Positions 34,664 to 44,365 of a stretch of 64,000 bases of DNA are shown here, piece by piece (the first letter of the stretch is position 1; each line of letters opens with the position of its first letter). The position numbers were made by a program, and so were the translations under genes. Source of the stretch: Oceanococcus sp. HetDA_MAG_MS8 (GTDB lineage: Bacteria; Pseudomonadota; Gammaproteobacteria; Nevskiales; Oceanococcaceae); contig JAHCMK010000002.1 of NCBI GenBank assembly GCA_019192445.1, forward strand, positions 600,273 to 664,272, given 5' to 3'. The notes under the pieces were generated by a model. It searched no databases and was not told the origin of the DNA. It saw only the letters and a program-made list of their open reading frames with translations.

Positions 34664-35521
34664 TTAACTCGAGGCAAGCGCTCGCTGCACAAAGTTCGGC
34701 ATTGCCAGCGCGCCGGCCAGAGTTTGGGCATTGAAGTACTGGGTCTGTTGCGCCAGCGTCTCTACGCGAGCGTCCTGAATGGCAGACCAAGAGCTGGCCT
34801 TAGTCGCCAGCGTTGCACTCCACCAGCCCGAGGGATACACCGGTTGCGGGAAGTGCAATAGGCGGGTTTGAGCGAAGCCCTCAGCGCGTAAGGATTCGTG
34901 CACCGAGCGGATGAGATCCATATGCAGTAATGGGGATTCGGTCTGTTGAACCAGCATTCCCTCAGGGCCCAGAGCGCGTACGCAGTCCGCGTAAAAAGCG
35001 CGGTTGAATAAGCCCTCAGCGGGGCCGACGGGGTCGGTGGAGTCGATGATGATCAGGTCCAAGGACTCGCTGGGCGCGTTCTTCACATGCGCAATCCCAT
35101 CATCAAACTTCAGCGTCGCCCGTGGGTCGTCATTGCTTTCGCATAGCACTGGGAAGTACTGCTCGGCCAGGCGCGTGACGCGCTCATCAATTTCCACCTG
35201 GGTGACTTCCGCCACATCCGTGTGCCGCAATACTTCGCGCAGAGTGCCGCAATCGCCGCCACCAATAATCAATACCCGTTTGGGGTTGGGGTGCAGGCAC
35301 AGGGCCGGGTGAGTGAGCATTTCGTGATACAGAAAGTTGTCACGATCTGTCAGCATCACTGCGCCATCAATCACCATCAGCTTGCCGAAGGTGTCGGTTT
35401 GGTAGATTTCGATGGACTGAAAGTCGCTGCGCTCCGCGTGCAATTTCTCACCCAAACGCAGGCCAAATGCGGTGCCGGCGGATTCAAATTTTTCGAGGAA
35501 CCATTGCGGCTCGTTTACCAT
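34664..35521 (-). CDS. speE: spermidine synthase
   Basis: The 285-residue product has the polyamine aminopropyltransferase signature: VLIIGGGDCGTLREVLRH for decarboxylated S-adenosylmethionine binding, VEIDERV, and LIIIDSTDPVGPAEGLF with the catalytic Asp region. It makes spermidine from putrescine in the cytoplasm. Length equals the E. coli enzyme. It is divergent from speA with 68 bases between the start codons, so the two polyamine genes share a control region. Confidence 0.95.
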   Translation of the reverse strand: MVNEPQWFLEKFESAGTAFGLRLGEKLHAERSDFQSIEIYQTDTFGKLMVIDGAVMLTDRDNFLYHEMLTHPALCLHPNPKRVLIIGGGDCGTLREVLRHTDVAEVTQVEIDERVTRLAEQYFPVLCESNDDPRATLKFDDGIAHVKNAPSESLDLIIIDSTDPVGPAEGLFNRAFYADCVRALGPEGMLVQQTESPLLHMDLIRSVHESLRAEGFAQTRLLHFPQPVYPSGWWSATLATKASSWSAIQDARVETLAQQTQYFNAQTLAGALAMPNFVQRALASS

Positions 35522-35589
35522 CGCGTTTTCTCCAAAATATGCGGCCAGTCACTCTGGCGGCGTGGATTATAAGAAGGCTAGTCGTTGCC

Positions 35590-37458
35590 ATGCGTGGAAC
35601 ACCCTACAGTGCCGAAGATACGGCCCGTCTGTACAACCTGCCAGCTTGGTCGCAGGGCTATTTTGGGGTGAACGATGCCGGTGAGCTGGCGGTAATGGCC
35701 CCGGATGGAACGCCGGTAGCGCTGCGCCGCATCGTCGAGCATGCGCGCGACGCAGGCCTGCAAACACCGGTATTACTGCGCTTTGGACATATCTTGCGCG
35801 ACCGGGCCGAAGCCTTAACACAGGCATTTGATGCCGCAACGCAATCGGCAAACTATGCCGGGCGGTACACGCCGGTTTATCCCATTAAGGTGAATCAGCA
35901 AGGCAGTGTGGTGCGCGAATTGGTGGCGCATCCGCGGCTGGGCCTAGAGGCGGGGAGCAAGCCAGAGCTGCTTGCGGTTCTAGGTTTGCTGCCTACGGGG
36001 CGGCCCATCATTTGTAACGGCTACAAGGATGCGGCCTATATTCGGCTGGCATTGGCGGGTGAGCAGCTGGGTCATCCCACGACCTTGGTGATCGAAAAAA
36101 TGTCGGAAATCCCACGGATTGCCGAACAGGTGGCTAAAACCGGTATCCGTCCGCGGCTGGGGATTCGTGTGCGCTTGGCCTCTGTATCCAAGGGGCATTG
36201 GCAAAACACGGGGGGTGATAAATCCAAGTTTGGTTTGAGCGCCCCGCAGGTGCTGCAGGCGCTGATGCTTCTGCGCGAGCATGCACTGCTGGACTGCCTG
36301 GAGCTCATTCATTTCCATTTGGGCTCTCAGGTTGCCAATCTTCGGGATATTCGTAACGGCTTACGTGAGGCGGCTCGTTTTTATGTGGAGCTGCGCGAAT
36401 CTGGGGCCCCCATTACGACCGTGGATGTGGGCGGTGGTCTGAGTGTGGACTACGATGGCACGCGCTCCCGCGGCGCCTTTTCCATGAACTACCGCATGGA
36501 AGACTATGCCCAGGCTGTGGTGCAGGCCCTGCAGCACGCCGCTCAGGCTAGCGATCAGCCAGAGCCCCACATCATCAGTGAATCCGGCCGTGCCTTGACC
36601 GCGCATCACGCGGTGCTCATTAGCGATGTGGTTGACAGCGAAACCCAGCAGTTGCCGCCCAGTCTGCCCTTGCCCGCGAATGCGCCGCCCTTACTCCGCG
36701 AGCTGGCGGCATTGCGCGCTGCGGACACCATGCATCCCTTGGAAAAGCTGGAAGAGGGCCGCTTACTTCTGAGCCAAGTGCATACGGGCTTTGCGCGCGG
36801 TGAATACACTCTGAGCTCGCGCGCTTTGGCGGAAAATCTCTGGCAACACATGTTGTTCCAGTTACGCGACCAGCTTGATGCCGACAGCCGCAGCCAACGT
36901 GCCGCCTTGGATGAGCTGCGCGAAAAACTGGCGGATAAGTTGTTTTGCAACTTTTCCTTATTCCAGTCCTTGCCTGATGTGTGGGCCATTGAGCAGGTTT
37001 TTCCAGTCATGCCATTGCAGCGCTTGGCCGAGCCGCCGGCGCGGATGGGCCTGATTCGTGACTTGACCTGCGACTCTGATGGACGCATCGACGCCTATGT
37101 GGACCGCGACGGGCTAGAAACCACGCTGCCCATCCACGCCATTGCTGACGGTGAAGATTACTTGCTCGGTTTTTTCCTGGTCGGTGCCTACCAGGAGATC
37201 CTGGGCGATATGCACAATTTGTTTGGCGACACCGACGCCGCCAACGTCGAACTCGGGCCTCAAGGGCGGTTTGAGTTGAGCGCCGTAGAACATGGAGACC
37301 AGGCCGAGGAGCTCTTGGAATATGTCCACGTCGGCGCAGATTCGCTGCGTGCGGCCTACGCCAAAAAGGCAGCCCAGGCCAAGATGAAGGCTGAGCAGGC
37401 GGAAGAGCTTCGGCTGCTCCTCGATGCCGGGCTGCGCAGTACCACCTATCTCGGGTGA
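35590..37458 (+). CDS. speA: biosynthetic arginine decarboxylase
   Basis: The 622-residue product is a fold-III PLP enzyme. The PLP lysine is K100 in YTPVYPIKVNQQ, HFHLGSQ and VDVGGGLSVDYDG follow, and the catalytic cysteine region is DLTCDSDGRID. It converts arginine to agmatine, the first step of the agmatine route to putrescine. The ATG at 35590 is chosen by alignment with the family start (GTPYSAEDTARLYNLPAWSQGYF). The stop overlaps the mnmH start (GTGA), which couples two unrelated pathways. Confidence 0.95.
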   Translation: MRGTPYSAEDTARLYNLPAWSQGYFGVNDAGELAVMAPDGTPVALRRIVEHARDAGLQTPVLLRFGHILRDRAEALTQAFDAATQSANYAGRYTPVYPIKVNQQGSVVRELVAHPRLGLEAGSKPELLAVLGLLPTGRPIICNGYKDAAYIRLALAGEQLGHPTTLVIEKMSEIPRIAEQVAKTGIRPRLGIRVRLASVSKGHWQNTGGDKSKFGLSAPQVLQALMLLREHALLDCLELIHFHLGSQVANLRDIRNGLREAARFYVELRESGAPITTVDVGGGLSVDYDGTRSRGAFSMNYRMEDYAQAVVQALQHAAQASDQPEPHIISESGRALTAHHAVLISDVVDSETQQLPPSLPLPANAPPLLRELAALRAADTMHPLEKLEEGRLLLSQVHTGFARGEYTLSSRALAENLWQHMLFQLRDQLDADSRSQRAALDELREKLADKLFCNFSLFQSLPDVWAIEQVFPVMPLQRLAEPPARMGLIRDLTCDSDGRIDAYVDRDGLETTLPIHAIADGEDYLLGFFLVGAYQEILGDMHNLFGDTDAANVELGPQGRFELSAVEHGDQAEELLEYVHVGADSLRAAYAKKAAQAKMKAEQAEELRLLLDAGLRSTTYLG

Positions 37459-38552
37459 GCTCTTCTACGCTAGCGCCGCAGATTTCGGACTACCGCAGCT
37501 TGTTCTTAGAGCAAGTGGCCTTGTTGGATTTACGAGCGCCGGTGGAATTTTCCCGTGGGGCCTTTCCTCACGCCCATAACCTGCCTCTGATGACCGACGC
37601 GGAGCGGGCTGCTGTGGGTACGGCTTACAAACAGCAGGGGCAGGCAGCTGCGGTCAGGTTGGGCCATGAGTTGGTGGGGGGCGCAATCCGCGAACAGCGG
37701 ATTCAAGCCTGGTTGCAGTTTGCCAAAGCCCACCCCAATGCGGTGCTGTACTGCTTTCGTGGCGGCATGCGGTCACAGATCGTGCAGCAGTGGTTGGCCG
37801 AGGCGGGCGTGGTGATGCCCCGCGTGGTGGGCGGTTATAAGGCCTTACGTAGCTATTTGCTCACGCAGTTGGACCGCATTGCCGATACGTTGTCTTGGTA
37901 CGTGTTGGCAGGACGCACAGGAAGCGGGAAAACCGATTTGTTGACGGCGCAGTCCCGTCATCTGGATTTGGAGGGCCATGCCCGGCACCGCGGTTCGGCC
38001 TTTGGTCGATTGCCGCAAGAGCAGCCCACACCGATCAATTTTGACAATGCACTGGCGATCTCTTTGCTGCAGTTACAAGCGCAGTCCCATGCACCGGTGC
38101 TGATTGAAGACGAAAGTCATCTGGTTGGCCGTCTACGCGTCCCTCCAGCACTATTTGCGCGCATGCAGCAGGCCCCTATAGTGGAGTTACGCTTGCCCTT
38201 GGAGCAGCGAGTGGAGCAGGTCTTGCAGGATTATGTGGTGGGGCTGCGCCACCAATATGTGCAGGCCCTGGGGACGGTCGGTGTGCAAGCCCATGCTGAC
38301 TATCTCAAAGCTGCCATGAGCCGTATTCGGCGCCGCCTGGGCGGTTTGCGTTACACCCAGCTTGCTGGGCGTTTGGAGCAGGCACTGCGCGAGGGGCAGG
38401 ATGATGCTCACCGCGACTGGATTGCACCGTTGCTGCAGGAGTATTACGACCCCATGTATGACCACCACATGCGTACGCGCCGACACCGCGTGCTGTTCCA
38501 GGGAGATGCGCAGCAGGTGCAAGGCTGGCTGAGCACCCAGGACTGGGCATGA
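37455..38552 (+). CDS. mnmH: tRNA 2-selenouridine synthase MnmH (SelU)
   Basis: The 365-residue product has an N-terminal rhodanese domain with the active cysteine C100 in YCFRGGMRS and a C-terminal P-loop domain with Walker A GRTGSGKT (152-159). MnmH geranylates and then selenates 2-thiouridine at the wobble position of some tRNAs, using selenophosphate. It starts with GTG inside the end of speA and its stop overlaps the selD start (ATGA), so the selenium donor enzyme and the tRNA enzyme are made together. Confidence 0.94.
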   Translation: MSSSTLAPQISDYRSLFLEQVALLDLRAPVEFSRGAFPHAHNLPLMTDAERAAVGTAYKQQGQAAAVRLGHELVGGAIREQRIQAWLQFAKAHPNAVLYCFRGGMRSQIVQQWLAEAGVVMPRVVGGYKALRSYLLTQLDRIADTLSWYVLAGRTGSGKTDLLTAQSRHLDLEGHARHRGSAFGRLPQEQPTPINFDNALAISLLQLQAQSHAPVLIEDESHLVGRLRVPPALFARMQQAPIVELRLPLEQRVEQVLQDYVVGLRHQYVQALGTVGVQAHADYLKAAMSRIRRRLGGLRYTQLAGRLEQALREGQDDAHRDWIAPLLQEYYDPMYDHHMRTRRHRVLFQGDAQQVQGWLSTQDWA

Positions 38553-40738
38553 TGCAGGATCTGGTGCGTCCTCAGCGGGATCTCATATTGGTCGGCGGCG
38601 GACATACCCACGCCTTGGTGATCCGGCAATTAGGGATGCAGGGCTGGCCGGCTGATGTTCGCATTACCTTGGTCAGTGAAAGTATCGAAAGCCCCTACTC
38701 GGGCATGCTCCCCGGCCTGGTTGCCGGCCACTACAGCCACGCACAAACCCATGTGGATTTGGCCCGCCTGTGTGAGTGGGCAGGTGTGCGCTTCGTGCAG
38801 GATCGCGCTGTCGGCCTGGACCCGCAGCTAAAGCGTCTGCATCTCGCCCAGCGCCCAGCCTTGAGTTACGAGGCGATGAGCCTTAACACCGGCGCTTGCT
38901 CCCGCTTGCATCAGGTGCCGGGTGCGGCAGAACACGCGGTGCCAGTAAAGCCGGTCGCGAGTTTTTGGCGGCGTTGGAGCGATTGTCGAGGTCAGCGTCA
39001 GCGGGGGCGCGTGGTCGTTGTGGGCGGCGGCGCTGGCGGCGTGGAGCTGGTTCTTGCAATGGCACAGTCACGCCCACGCCTAGACCTCATGCTCTTAGCT
39101 GGCGATGCGGGGGTCTTGCCGGGTTACCAACCACGCCTACGCCAAAAGGTGTTAGCAGCGCTGCGAGCCCAAGGTGTGGAGCTGGGGCCCATGCAGCGGG
39201 TCATGGCGGTCGAGGAGGCGGGCCTGCGCTTGGCAGATGGAGAGTCAGTCGCGGCCAGAACCGTGTTCTGGTGTACGGGTTCCGCCGCGCCCGAATGGCT
39301 AAAGAAAACCGGCCTTCCCTTAGACAAGGCCGGCTTTGTGCGTGTTGACTCACAACTGGAAGTCTTGGGGCATGCCGCCCATTTCGTCTGTGGTGATAGC
39401 GCAAGCTTGCCCGGCCCGGGTGTGGCTAAGGCCGGGGTGTATGCCGTCCGCCAGGCCCCCATACTCGCGCAGAACCTCCAGGCCTGGATGTCTCGTCCGC
39501 AGGCTCCAAAATACAAGCCATATCGACCGCAGCGGCGTTACCTCACCATGGTGTCTTTGGGCAGAACTGAAGCTGTGGCTCAGCGTGGGATCCTCGCCGC
39601 AAGCGGCGCTTGGGTTTGGCGCTGGAAGGACCGGATTGATCGGCAGTTTATGCAGCGTTTTTCGGAGTTGCCGCCGATGCGGGCAGCGCCGCGTCCGCCG
39701 GCGATGCCCGACGAGGTGCTGCCTCCATGTGGAGGCTGTGGTTCTAAACTCGCGCCCAGCGCATTGCGTAGCTGCCTCCAGGAGCTCAGCCAGGCTTATC
39801 CAGATAATGTGGCAGCGCAGCTAGACCAGGCCGCAGATGCTGTGCCCTTGGTTGGCAAAGGCCCTTGGCTACAAAGCGTGGACAGCTTGCGCGCGCTCTT
39901 GGATGACCCTTGGCTGATGGCGAGAATCGCCACGGAGCACGCACTTTCCGATGTCTTTGCTGCTGGTGCCCAGCCCGTTTCGGTATTGCTCAATCTGGTG
40001 CTGCCCTACGCGGCGAGTCAACTGCAGGAGCGGGACCTTCACCAAGCCATCTCTGGCAGCTTGGACGTTCTGAAACGCCATACTGCCGTGCTGGCTGGTG
40101 GTCACAGCATGCAGGGCCCCGAATGGCTCTACGGTGTGGTCGTCAACGCGCGTCAGGGGGCGGCCATGCCAGGCAAAACGGGGGCCCAACCTGGCGACAA
40201 ATTGGTGCTCACCAAGCGCTTGGGTACTGGGGTGTTGTTTGCTGCTGCCATGCAGGGGCGCCTGGAAGCCCCCACGCGGGAACAGCTCATCGCGCAAATG
40301 CTGAGCTCTAATGCCGTTGCCGCGCAGCTCGCACTGGATCATGGCGTGCGGGCGATGACCGATGTGACTGGATTTGGTTTGCTGGGCCACCTGCAAGAAA
40401 TGTTGCGCCCCGACTTAGCTGCGGTGGTAGATGCGTCGCAAGTTCCAGTGTTGCCTCAAGTGGCCGAACTTTCGCTAGCCAGCATTCGCAGCAGTCTGTG
40501 GGCTGACAACGTCAAAGGCGTGGAGGCGCATCTGGACAGGCCTGCTTGCCTGCAAGACTACCCTTGGCTGGTTGACCCGCAAACTAGCGGTGGTCTCTTG
40601 ATGGCTATGCCCCCAGAACGCGCTGAGGCCTTTTTACACTCTCTGCGGCAGGTGGGTGTGTTCGCGAGCGCAGTCGGTACCATGCGCGCTGCGCAGGGCT
40701 ATCCCATGCAGATTCAGTTGCAGCTCAGCCAAGCCTAA
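38549..40738 (+). CDS. selD: selenophosphate synthetase fused to an FAD-dependent oxidoreductase
   Basis: The 729-residue product has two parts. Residues 1 to about 385 form an NADH-dehydrogenase-like flavoprotein (LILVGGGHTHALVI for FAD, RVVVVGGGAGGVELVLAM for NAD(P)H, HFVCGDSA). Residues about 390-729 form SelD, which makes selenophosphate from selenide and ATP. In SelD the catalytic pair is kept as C397 and K400 (GGCGSK), but the second cysteine of the usual GCGCK is serine (S399). Fusions of this type are known in other bacteria, and the flavoprotein might supply reduced selenium. No selA or selB is near, so the visible use of selenium is tRNA modification. Confidence 0.94.
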   Translation: MMQDLVRPQRDLILVGGGHTHALVIRQLGMQGWPADVRITLVSESIESPYSGMLPGLVAGHYSHAQTHVDLARLCEWAGVRFVQDRAVGLDPQLKRLHLAQRPALSYEAMSLNTGACSRLHQVPGAAEHAVPVKPVASFWRRWSDCRGQRQRGRVVVVGGGAGGVELVLAMAQSRPRLDLMLLAGDAGVLPGYQPRLRQKVLAALRAQGVELGPMQRVMAVEEAGLRLADGESVAARTVFWCTGSAAPEWLKKTGLPLDKAGFVRVDSQLEVLGHAAHFVCGDSASLPGPGVAKAGVYAVRQAPILAQNLQAWMSRPQAPKYKPYRPQRRYLTMVSLGRTEAVAQRGILAASGAWVWRWKDRIDRQFMQRFSELPPMRAAPRPPAMPDEVLPPCGGCGSKLAPSALRSCLQELSQAYPDNVAAQLDQAADAVPLVGKGPWLQSVDSLRALLDDPWLMARIATEHALSDVFAAGAQPVSVLLNLVLPYAASQLQERDLHQAISGSLDVLKRHTAVLAGGHSMQGPEWLYGVVVNARQGAAMPGKTGAQPGDKLVLTKRLGTGVLFAAAMQGRLEAPTREQLIAQMLSSNAVAAQLALDHGVRAMTDVTGFGLLGHLQEMLRPDLAAVVDASQVPVLPQVAELSLASIRSSLWADNVKGVEAHLDRPACLQDYPWLVDPQTSGGLLMAMPPERAEAFLHSLRQVGVFASAVGTMRAAQGYPMQIQLQLSQA

Positions 40739-40810
40739 CAATAATCTCGCCCTGAGCTAAGCTCCACAGCACGACCCCGACCCAGAGCTATGGTTGCTTG
40801 GGAGTGTGAT

Positions 40811-41875
40811 GTGTTGAGTCGAGCGCGAAGCTTGCTAGACGATGAGCAGGAGCAACGCAGTCTCCTTTGGCCCCGCGTATGGACGCTGGCGCTGATGGCT
40901 GTGGTTGCACTGTGCATGGGATGCGCGGCAAGCGAGGTCATGCCTTCCGGCGTAGCGCATCACATGTCTCCAGAGGCATCTCAGCCGAGCGCGACTTCCG
41001 GGTCTGAACCTACGGCTGAGCAGGGCGCTAACATCGGCGACGAGGAATCTGCGGCAAATTACCAGTTTGAAGGCTGGGACCAGCAAAAGGCCTCAGCATC
41101 GGATCAACCCCAGACGAAGTCTGCGCAGCAGGGGGCTACAGCTGCGAGCTCGGAGCAGGGCTTTGAGCCGCCCTCACCGACCGTCGTCTCTTATCCCGTG
41201 CGCGACCCCTTAGTGCGCATGAATCGTGCCGTATTCTGGTTCAATCATCGGGCCTACAGCTACGCCCTGGCGCCCGCTGCGCGGCTCTACTCGCAGCTTA
41301 TTCCTCAGCCAGCGCGCAATGGCATCGGCAGATTCTTTGACAACCTCAAAGTGCCAATGTCCTTGCTGAACAACCTGCTTCAAGGGCGGTTTCAAAGGGC
41401 GGCGACGAATTTAGCCAGAGTCAGCATTAACTCGACGCTAGGGCTGGTTGGCCTATTCGATCCGGCTCAGAGCTGGTTTGGTATGCCGCCGGCTCCAGCG
41501 GGTTTTTCCGGAACTTTGGCGCGTTGGAATGTGGGTGCGGGCCCTTACTTGGTGCTGCCTCTACTGGGTCCTGCGGACCTGCGAGGTGCGAGTGGAATGG
41601 TGGGCGATGCGCTGCTCAATCCCATTCCCTACTTGCTGGACCAACCGGAGTCCACCGTCGTGGTTGTCGCGGACAGCTTTCAGGATGCTGCGCCCCTGCT
41701 TCCCACATATGAGCAAATCTATGCGCAAGCCGAGGATCCCTACGTGTTTTTTCGTAACTTCTATGTACAGGGGCGCAAGCGCAACATGGAGTACGGGCCT
41801 GGCTTTATCAGTGGCGCTGCCTTCGGTGTAGGCGCTGATGCCGAGGCGGCTACGGCATCTGAGACTGGCTTATGA
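40811..41875 (+). CDS. mlaA: MlaA (VacJ) family lipoprotein
   Basis: The 354-residue product has a membrane segment ending in a lipobox-like CMGC, a Ser/Gln/Ala-rich linker, and the MlaA domain: VRDPLVRMNRAVFWFN, NLKVPMSLLNNLLQGRF, INSTLGLVGLFDPA, GPYLVLPLLGPADLRGASG. MlaA sits in the outer membrane as a ring that moves phospholipids. The GTG at 40811 is favoured by a GGGAG site at 40800-40804 with a 6-base spacer, and an ATG at 40790 is in frame. Its stop overlaps the start of an RND pump gene, unlike the usual mlaFEDCB context. Confidence 0.9.
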   Translation: MLSRARSLLDDEQEQRSLLWPRVWTLALMAVVALCMGCAASEVMPSGVAHHMSPEASQPSATSGSEPTAEQGANIGDEESAANYQFEGWDQQKASASDQPQTKSAQQGATAASSEQGFEPPSPTVVSYPVRDPLVRMNRAVFWFNHRAYSYALAPAARLYSQLIPQPARNGIGRFFDNLKVPMSLLNNLLQGRFQRAATNLARVSINSTLGLVGLFDPAQSWFGMPPAPAGFSGTLARWNVGAGPYLVLPLLGPADLRGASGMVGDALLNPIPYLLDQPESTVVVVADSFQDAAPLLPTYEQIYAQAEDPYVFFRNFYVQGRKRNMEYGPGFISGAAFGVGADAEAATASETGL

Positions 41876-44244
41876 GCCGCCGTCTGGCAGTGGCGGTGTT
41901 GCTTGGCTTTGCCGCGCTCGCTTTGAGTCTGGGTTGGGTCGCCCGCGACTTCGAAATCAACGCCTCGGCTCAAACTCTGCTGACTGAGGGCAACGCCAAG
42001 TACATCCAGGCTCGGCAAACGGCTGAGCAGTTCTCCCCCCAAGAGTTCTTGTTGCTGGCTTATGTTCCCAAAAACACCCCAGTATTTTCGGAACAAAGCT
42101 TTGCGCAACTGCAGCAGCTCAGCCGCCAGATTAGCGAGCTTGAGCGGGTGGAATCGGTGCGCAGCGTACTCAATGTGCCTTTGTTGGTACTTGCTGCAGA
42201 CGAGCTTGGCAGTGATTTTCGTCCCGCTGACTGGACCTACTCAGCGCTGGGCGATGTGCCAATGGATGTGATGCGGCGGGTATTTGCACAGCATCCCATC
42301 TATCAAGATGTGCTGGTTAGCGCCGACCTGTCGGCGACCGCCGTACAGATCCTGTTTCGTGCCAACCCAGAGCTAGAGCGCCTGAATCGTGAACTGACCA
42401 ACTTGCAGGCCAGACGGCAGGCCGCCAATGGCAAGCTTCCACCGGGTGAGCAGCAGAGACTGCGCGATATTCAGGCGCAGATCGAACCGCTGGATGCGGC
42501 GTTGCGCCGGCAGCGCTCCGAGGAAATCCAGCAGCTCCGGATTTTGATGCGTGAATATTCAGCTGATGCTGAGTTGTATCTGGGCGGCGGAACCGCAATT
42601 GGCGAGGCATTAATTGCCATTGTCCGCAGCGATCTGCGCGTGTTTGGCCTCGCCATCACAATCATGATTGCCGTGGTGCTCATGGTGCTGTTTCGAGGTG
42701 TGCGCTGGGTGGTCTTGCCTCTGCTGTGCTGCGCAGGAGCGGCGGCCATCACGGTTGGGCTGTTCACATTATTGGGCCTTAAGGCCACTGTGATTTCGAG
42801 CAATTTCATCGCCATTCAGCTGATACTGACCTTGGCCATTGTTGTGCACCTGATCACTGAATACCGGCAGGCCGCCGCCTGCGATCAAACCGCCAGCCAG
42901 CAGGCTTTGCTTCGTCATACCTTGCGGCAAAAATTCGCGCCCTGTCTGTATGCAGGTCTCACCACCTCCATTGGATTTGCCTCCTTACTCTTGGCCGATA
43001 TTCAGCCAGTCATCGACTTTGGCTGGATGATGGTGGTCGCCACTGCCATATCCCTGCTCACCGCCCTGGTCTTATTCCCTGCCGTGCTGAGCTTACTGGC
43101 GCCATCGAGGAGCTCAGCGTTGATCAATGCACCGGGCTTGGAGGCGCTTGGCCGTGCCTGTGCTTCGCAGGGTCATTGGTTTGTCGCCGCCGGAGTATTG
43201 GGGCTCATTGTCGCTGGGTTAGGGCTTGCACGACTGTCGGTGGAGAACAGCTTCATCGAGTACTTCGATAAAGACACCCGCGTGTATCAGGAGCTGGTTT
43301 TCATCGATCAGAAGTTTGGCGGGTCCACTCCTTTGGATATTGTGTATCAGCTTCCCGCTGACCAAGCTGATGATGATTTGTTGATTTCCGCGTCTACCGC
43401 GCAGACCTTGCAGGAGGTGGATGCGCGGGTGAATGCCCATGCGTCTGTGGGTAAGGTGCTTTCCATTGTCGACTTCACGGAAGTCGCTCAGAAAATCAAC
43501 AATGACAAGCCACTCAGTGAATATGAGCTGACCGCGTTGTATTGGTTAGTGGACGCAGAGCTGCGCGATGAACTCTTGGGCAGTTTTTATGATGCACAAA
43601 CTCGGGAGCTGCGCTTGAGTCTGCGCATTCAGGACTCCACACCCAACCTGAACCGTGCCGAGCTGATCGACGCGTTGCATGCCGACATGGCTGCTGCGGG
43701 GCTGGCTGAACAAGACTATCGCTTCACCGGCTTGTTCGTGCTTTATCAAGACTTGCTGCAGCGCCTCTTTCGTTCTCAGCTGCTCACGCTTTTGGCCGTG
43801 TATGCCGCACTGAGCGTGGCTTTCTTGCTGATCTTTGGTTCGCTGCGGGTGGCGTGCATTGCTCTGGTGCCCAATCTCATCACCACGGTGGGCGTACTCG
43901 GCTTGATGGGTTGGTTGGGTATTCCGCTGGACTTCATGACCATGACCATTGCCGCTATTGCAGTAGGGATTGCCGTAGATGACACCATCCACTATCTGCA
44001 TCGCTACTTGGCTGAGCTCAAGCAAAAGCCTGCTGCTCAAGCGGCGATAGAGGCTCACCGTAGCGTGGGCTCAGCCTTGCTCTCGTCAACGCTGATCATC
44101 GCGCTGGGCTTTGGTTTGCTGATGTTCTCAGACTTTGTGCCCAGTGTGATGTTCGGCTTACTGACGGCGCTGGCTGTCAGTCTGGCGCTACTAACGGACC
44201 TAACGGTGCTGCCGGCCCTGCTCATTCGGCTGGTGAAAAAATAG
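41872..44244 (+). CDS. RND superfamily transporter, MMPL-type, coupled to mlaA
   Basis: The 790-residue product has the MMPL layout: one N-terminal membrane helix, a large periplasmic domain, a five-helix bundle (GLAITIMIAVVLMVLF onward), a second periplasmic domain and a second bundle that includes IAAIAVGIAVDDTIHYLHRY. A coiled-coil-like stretch lies at about residues 160-220. The overlap ATGA with mlaA implies that the pump works with MlaA in lipid movement between the membranes. The direction and cargo are unknown. It ends before a bidirectional hairpin. Confidence 0.9.
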   Translation: MSRRLAVAVLLGFAALALSLGWVARDFEINASAQTLLTEGNAKYIQARQTAEQFSPQEFLLLAYVPKNTPVFSEQSFAQLQQLSRQISELERVESVRSVLNVPLLVLAADELGSDFRPADWTYSALGDVPMDVMRRVFAQHPIYQDVLVSADLSATAVQILFRANPELERLNRELTNLQARRQAANGKLPPGEQQRLRDIQAQIEPLDAALRRQRSEEIQQLRILMREYSADAELYLGGGTAIGEALIAIVRSDLRVFGLAITIMIAVVLMVLFRGVRWVVLPLLCCAGAAAITVGLFTLLGLKATVISSNFIAIQLILTLAIVVHLITEYRQAAACDQTASQQALLRHTLRQKFAPCLYAGLTTSIGFASLLLADIQPVIDFGWMMVVATAISLLTALVLFPAVLSLLAPSRSSALINAPGLEALGRACASQGHWFVAAGVLGLIVAGLGLARLSVENSFIEYFDKDTRVYQELVFIDQKFGGSTPLDIVYQLPADQADDDLLISASTAQTLQEVDARVNAHASVGKVLSIVDFTEVAQKINNDKPLSEYELTALYWLVDAELRDELLGSFYDAQTRELRLSLRIQDSTPNLNRAELIDALHADMAAAGLAEQDYRFTGLFVLYQDLLQRLFRSQLLTLLAVYAALSVAFLLIFGSLRVACIALVPNLITTVGVLGLMGWLGIPLDFMTMTIAAIAVGIAVDDTIHYLHRYLAELKQKPAAQAAIEAHRSVGSALLSSTLIIALGFGLLMFSDFVPSVMFGLLTALAVSLALLTDLTVLPALLIRLVKK

Positions 44245-44302
44245 GCGGACAGGTTGTTGCCGCCATTGACTGACTATTGAATTCCGGACTGCTGAACCCC
44301 TC

Positions 44303-44335
44303 ATGGCCCGCGCTGAGCTTCCAGCGCGGGCCCAT
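44303..44335. terminator. hairpin between the convergent RND and typA genes
   Basis: GGCCCGCGCTG at 44305-44315 and CAGCGCGGGCC at 44322-44332 form a perfect 11-bp stem with a 6-base loop, and ATG/CAT bases extend it. It is placed to end both genes. There is no long T-run. Confidence 0.6.
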
Positions 44336-44365
44336 GCAAGGGACTTCGTCAGTGCGAAAGCAGAT

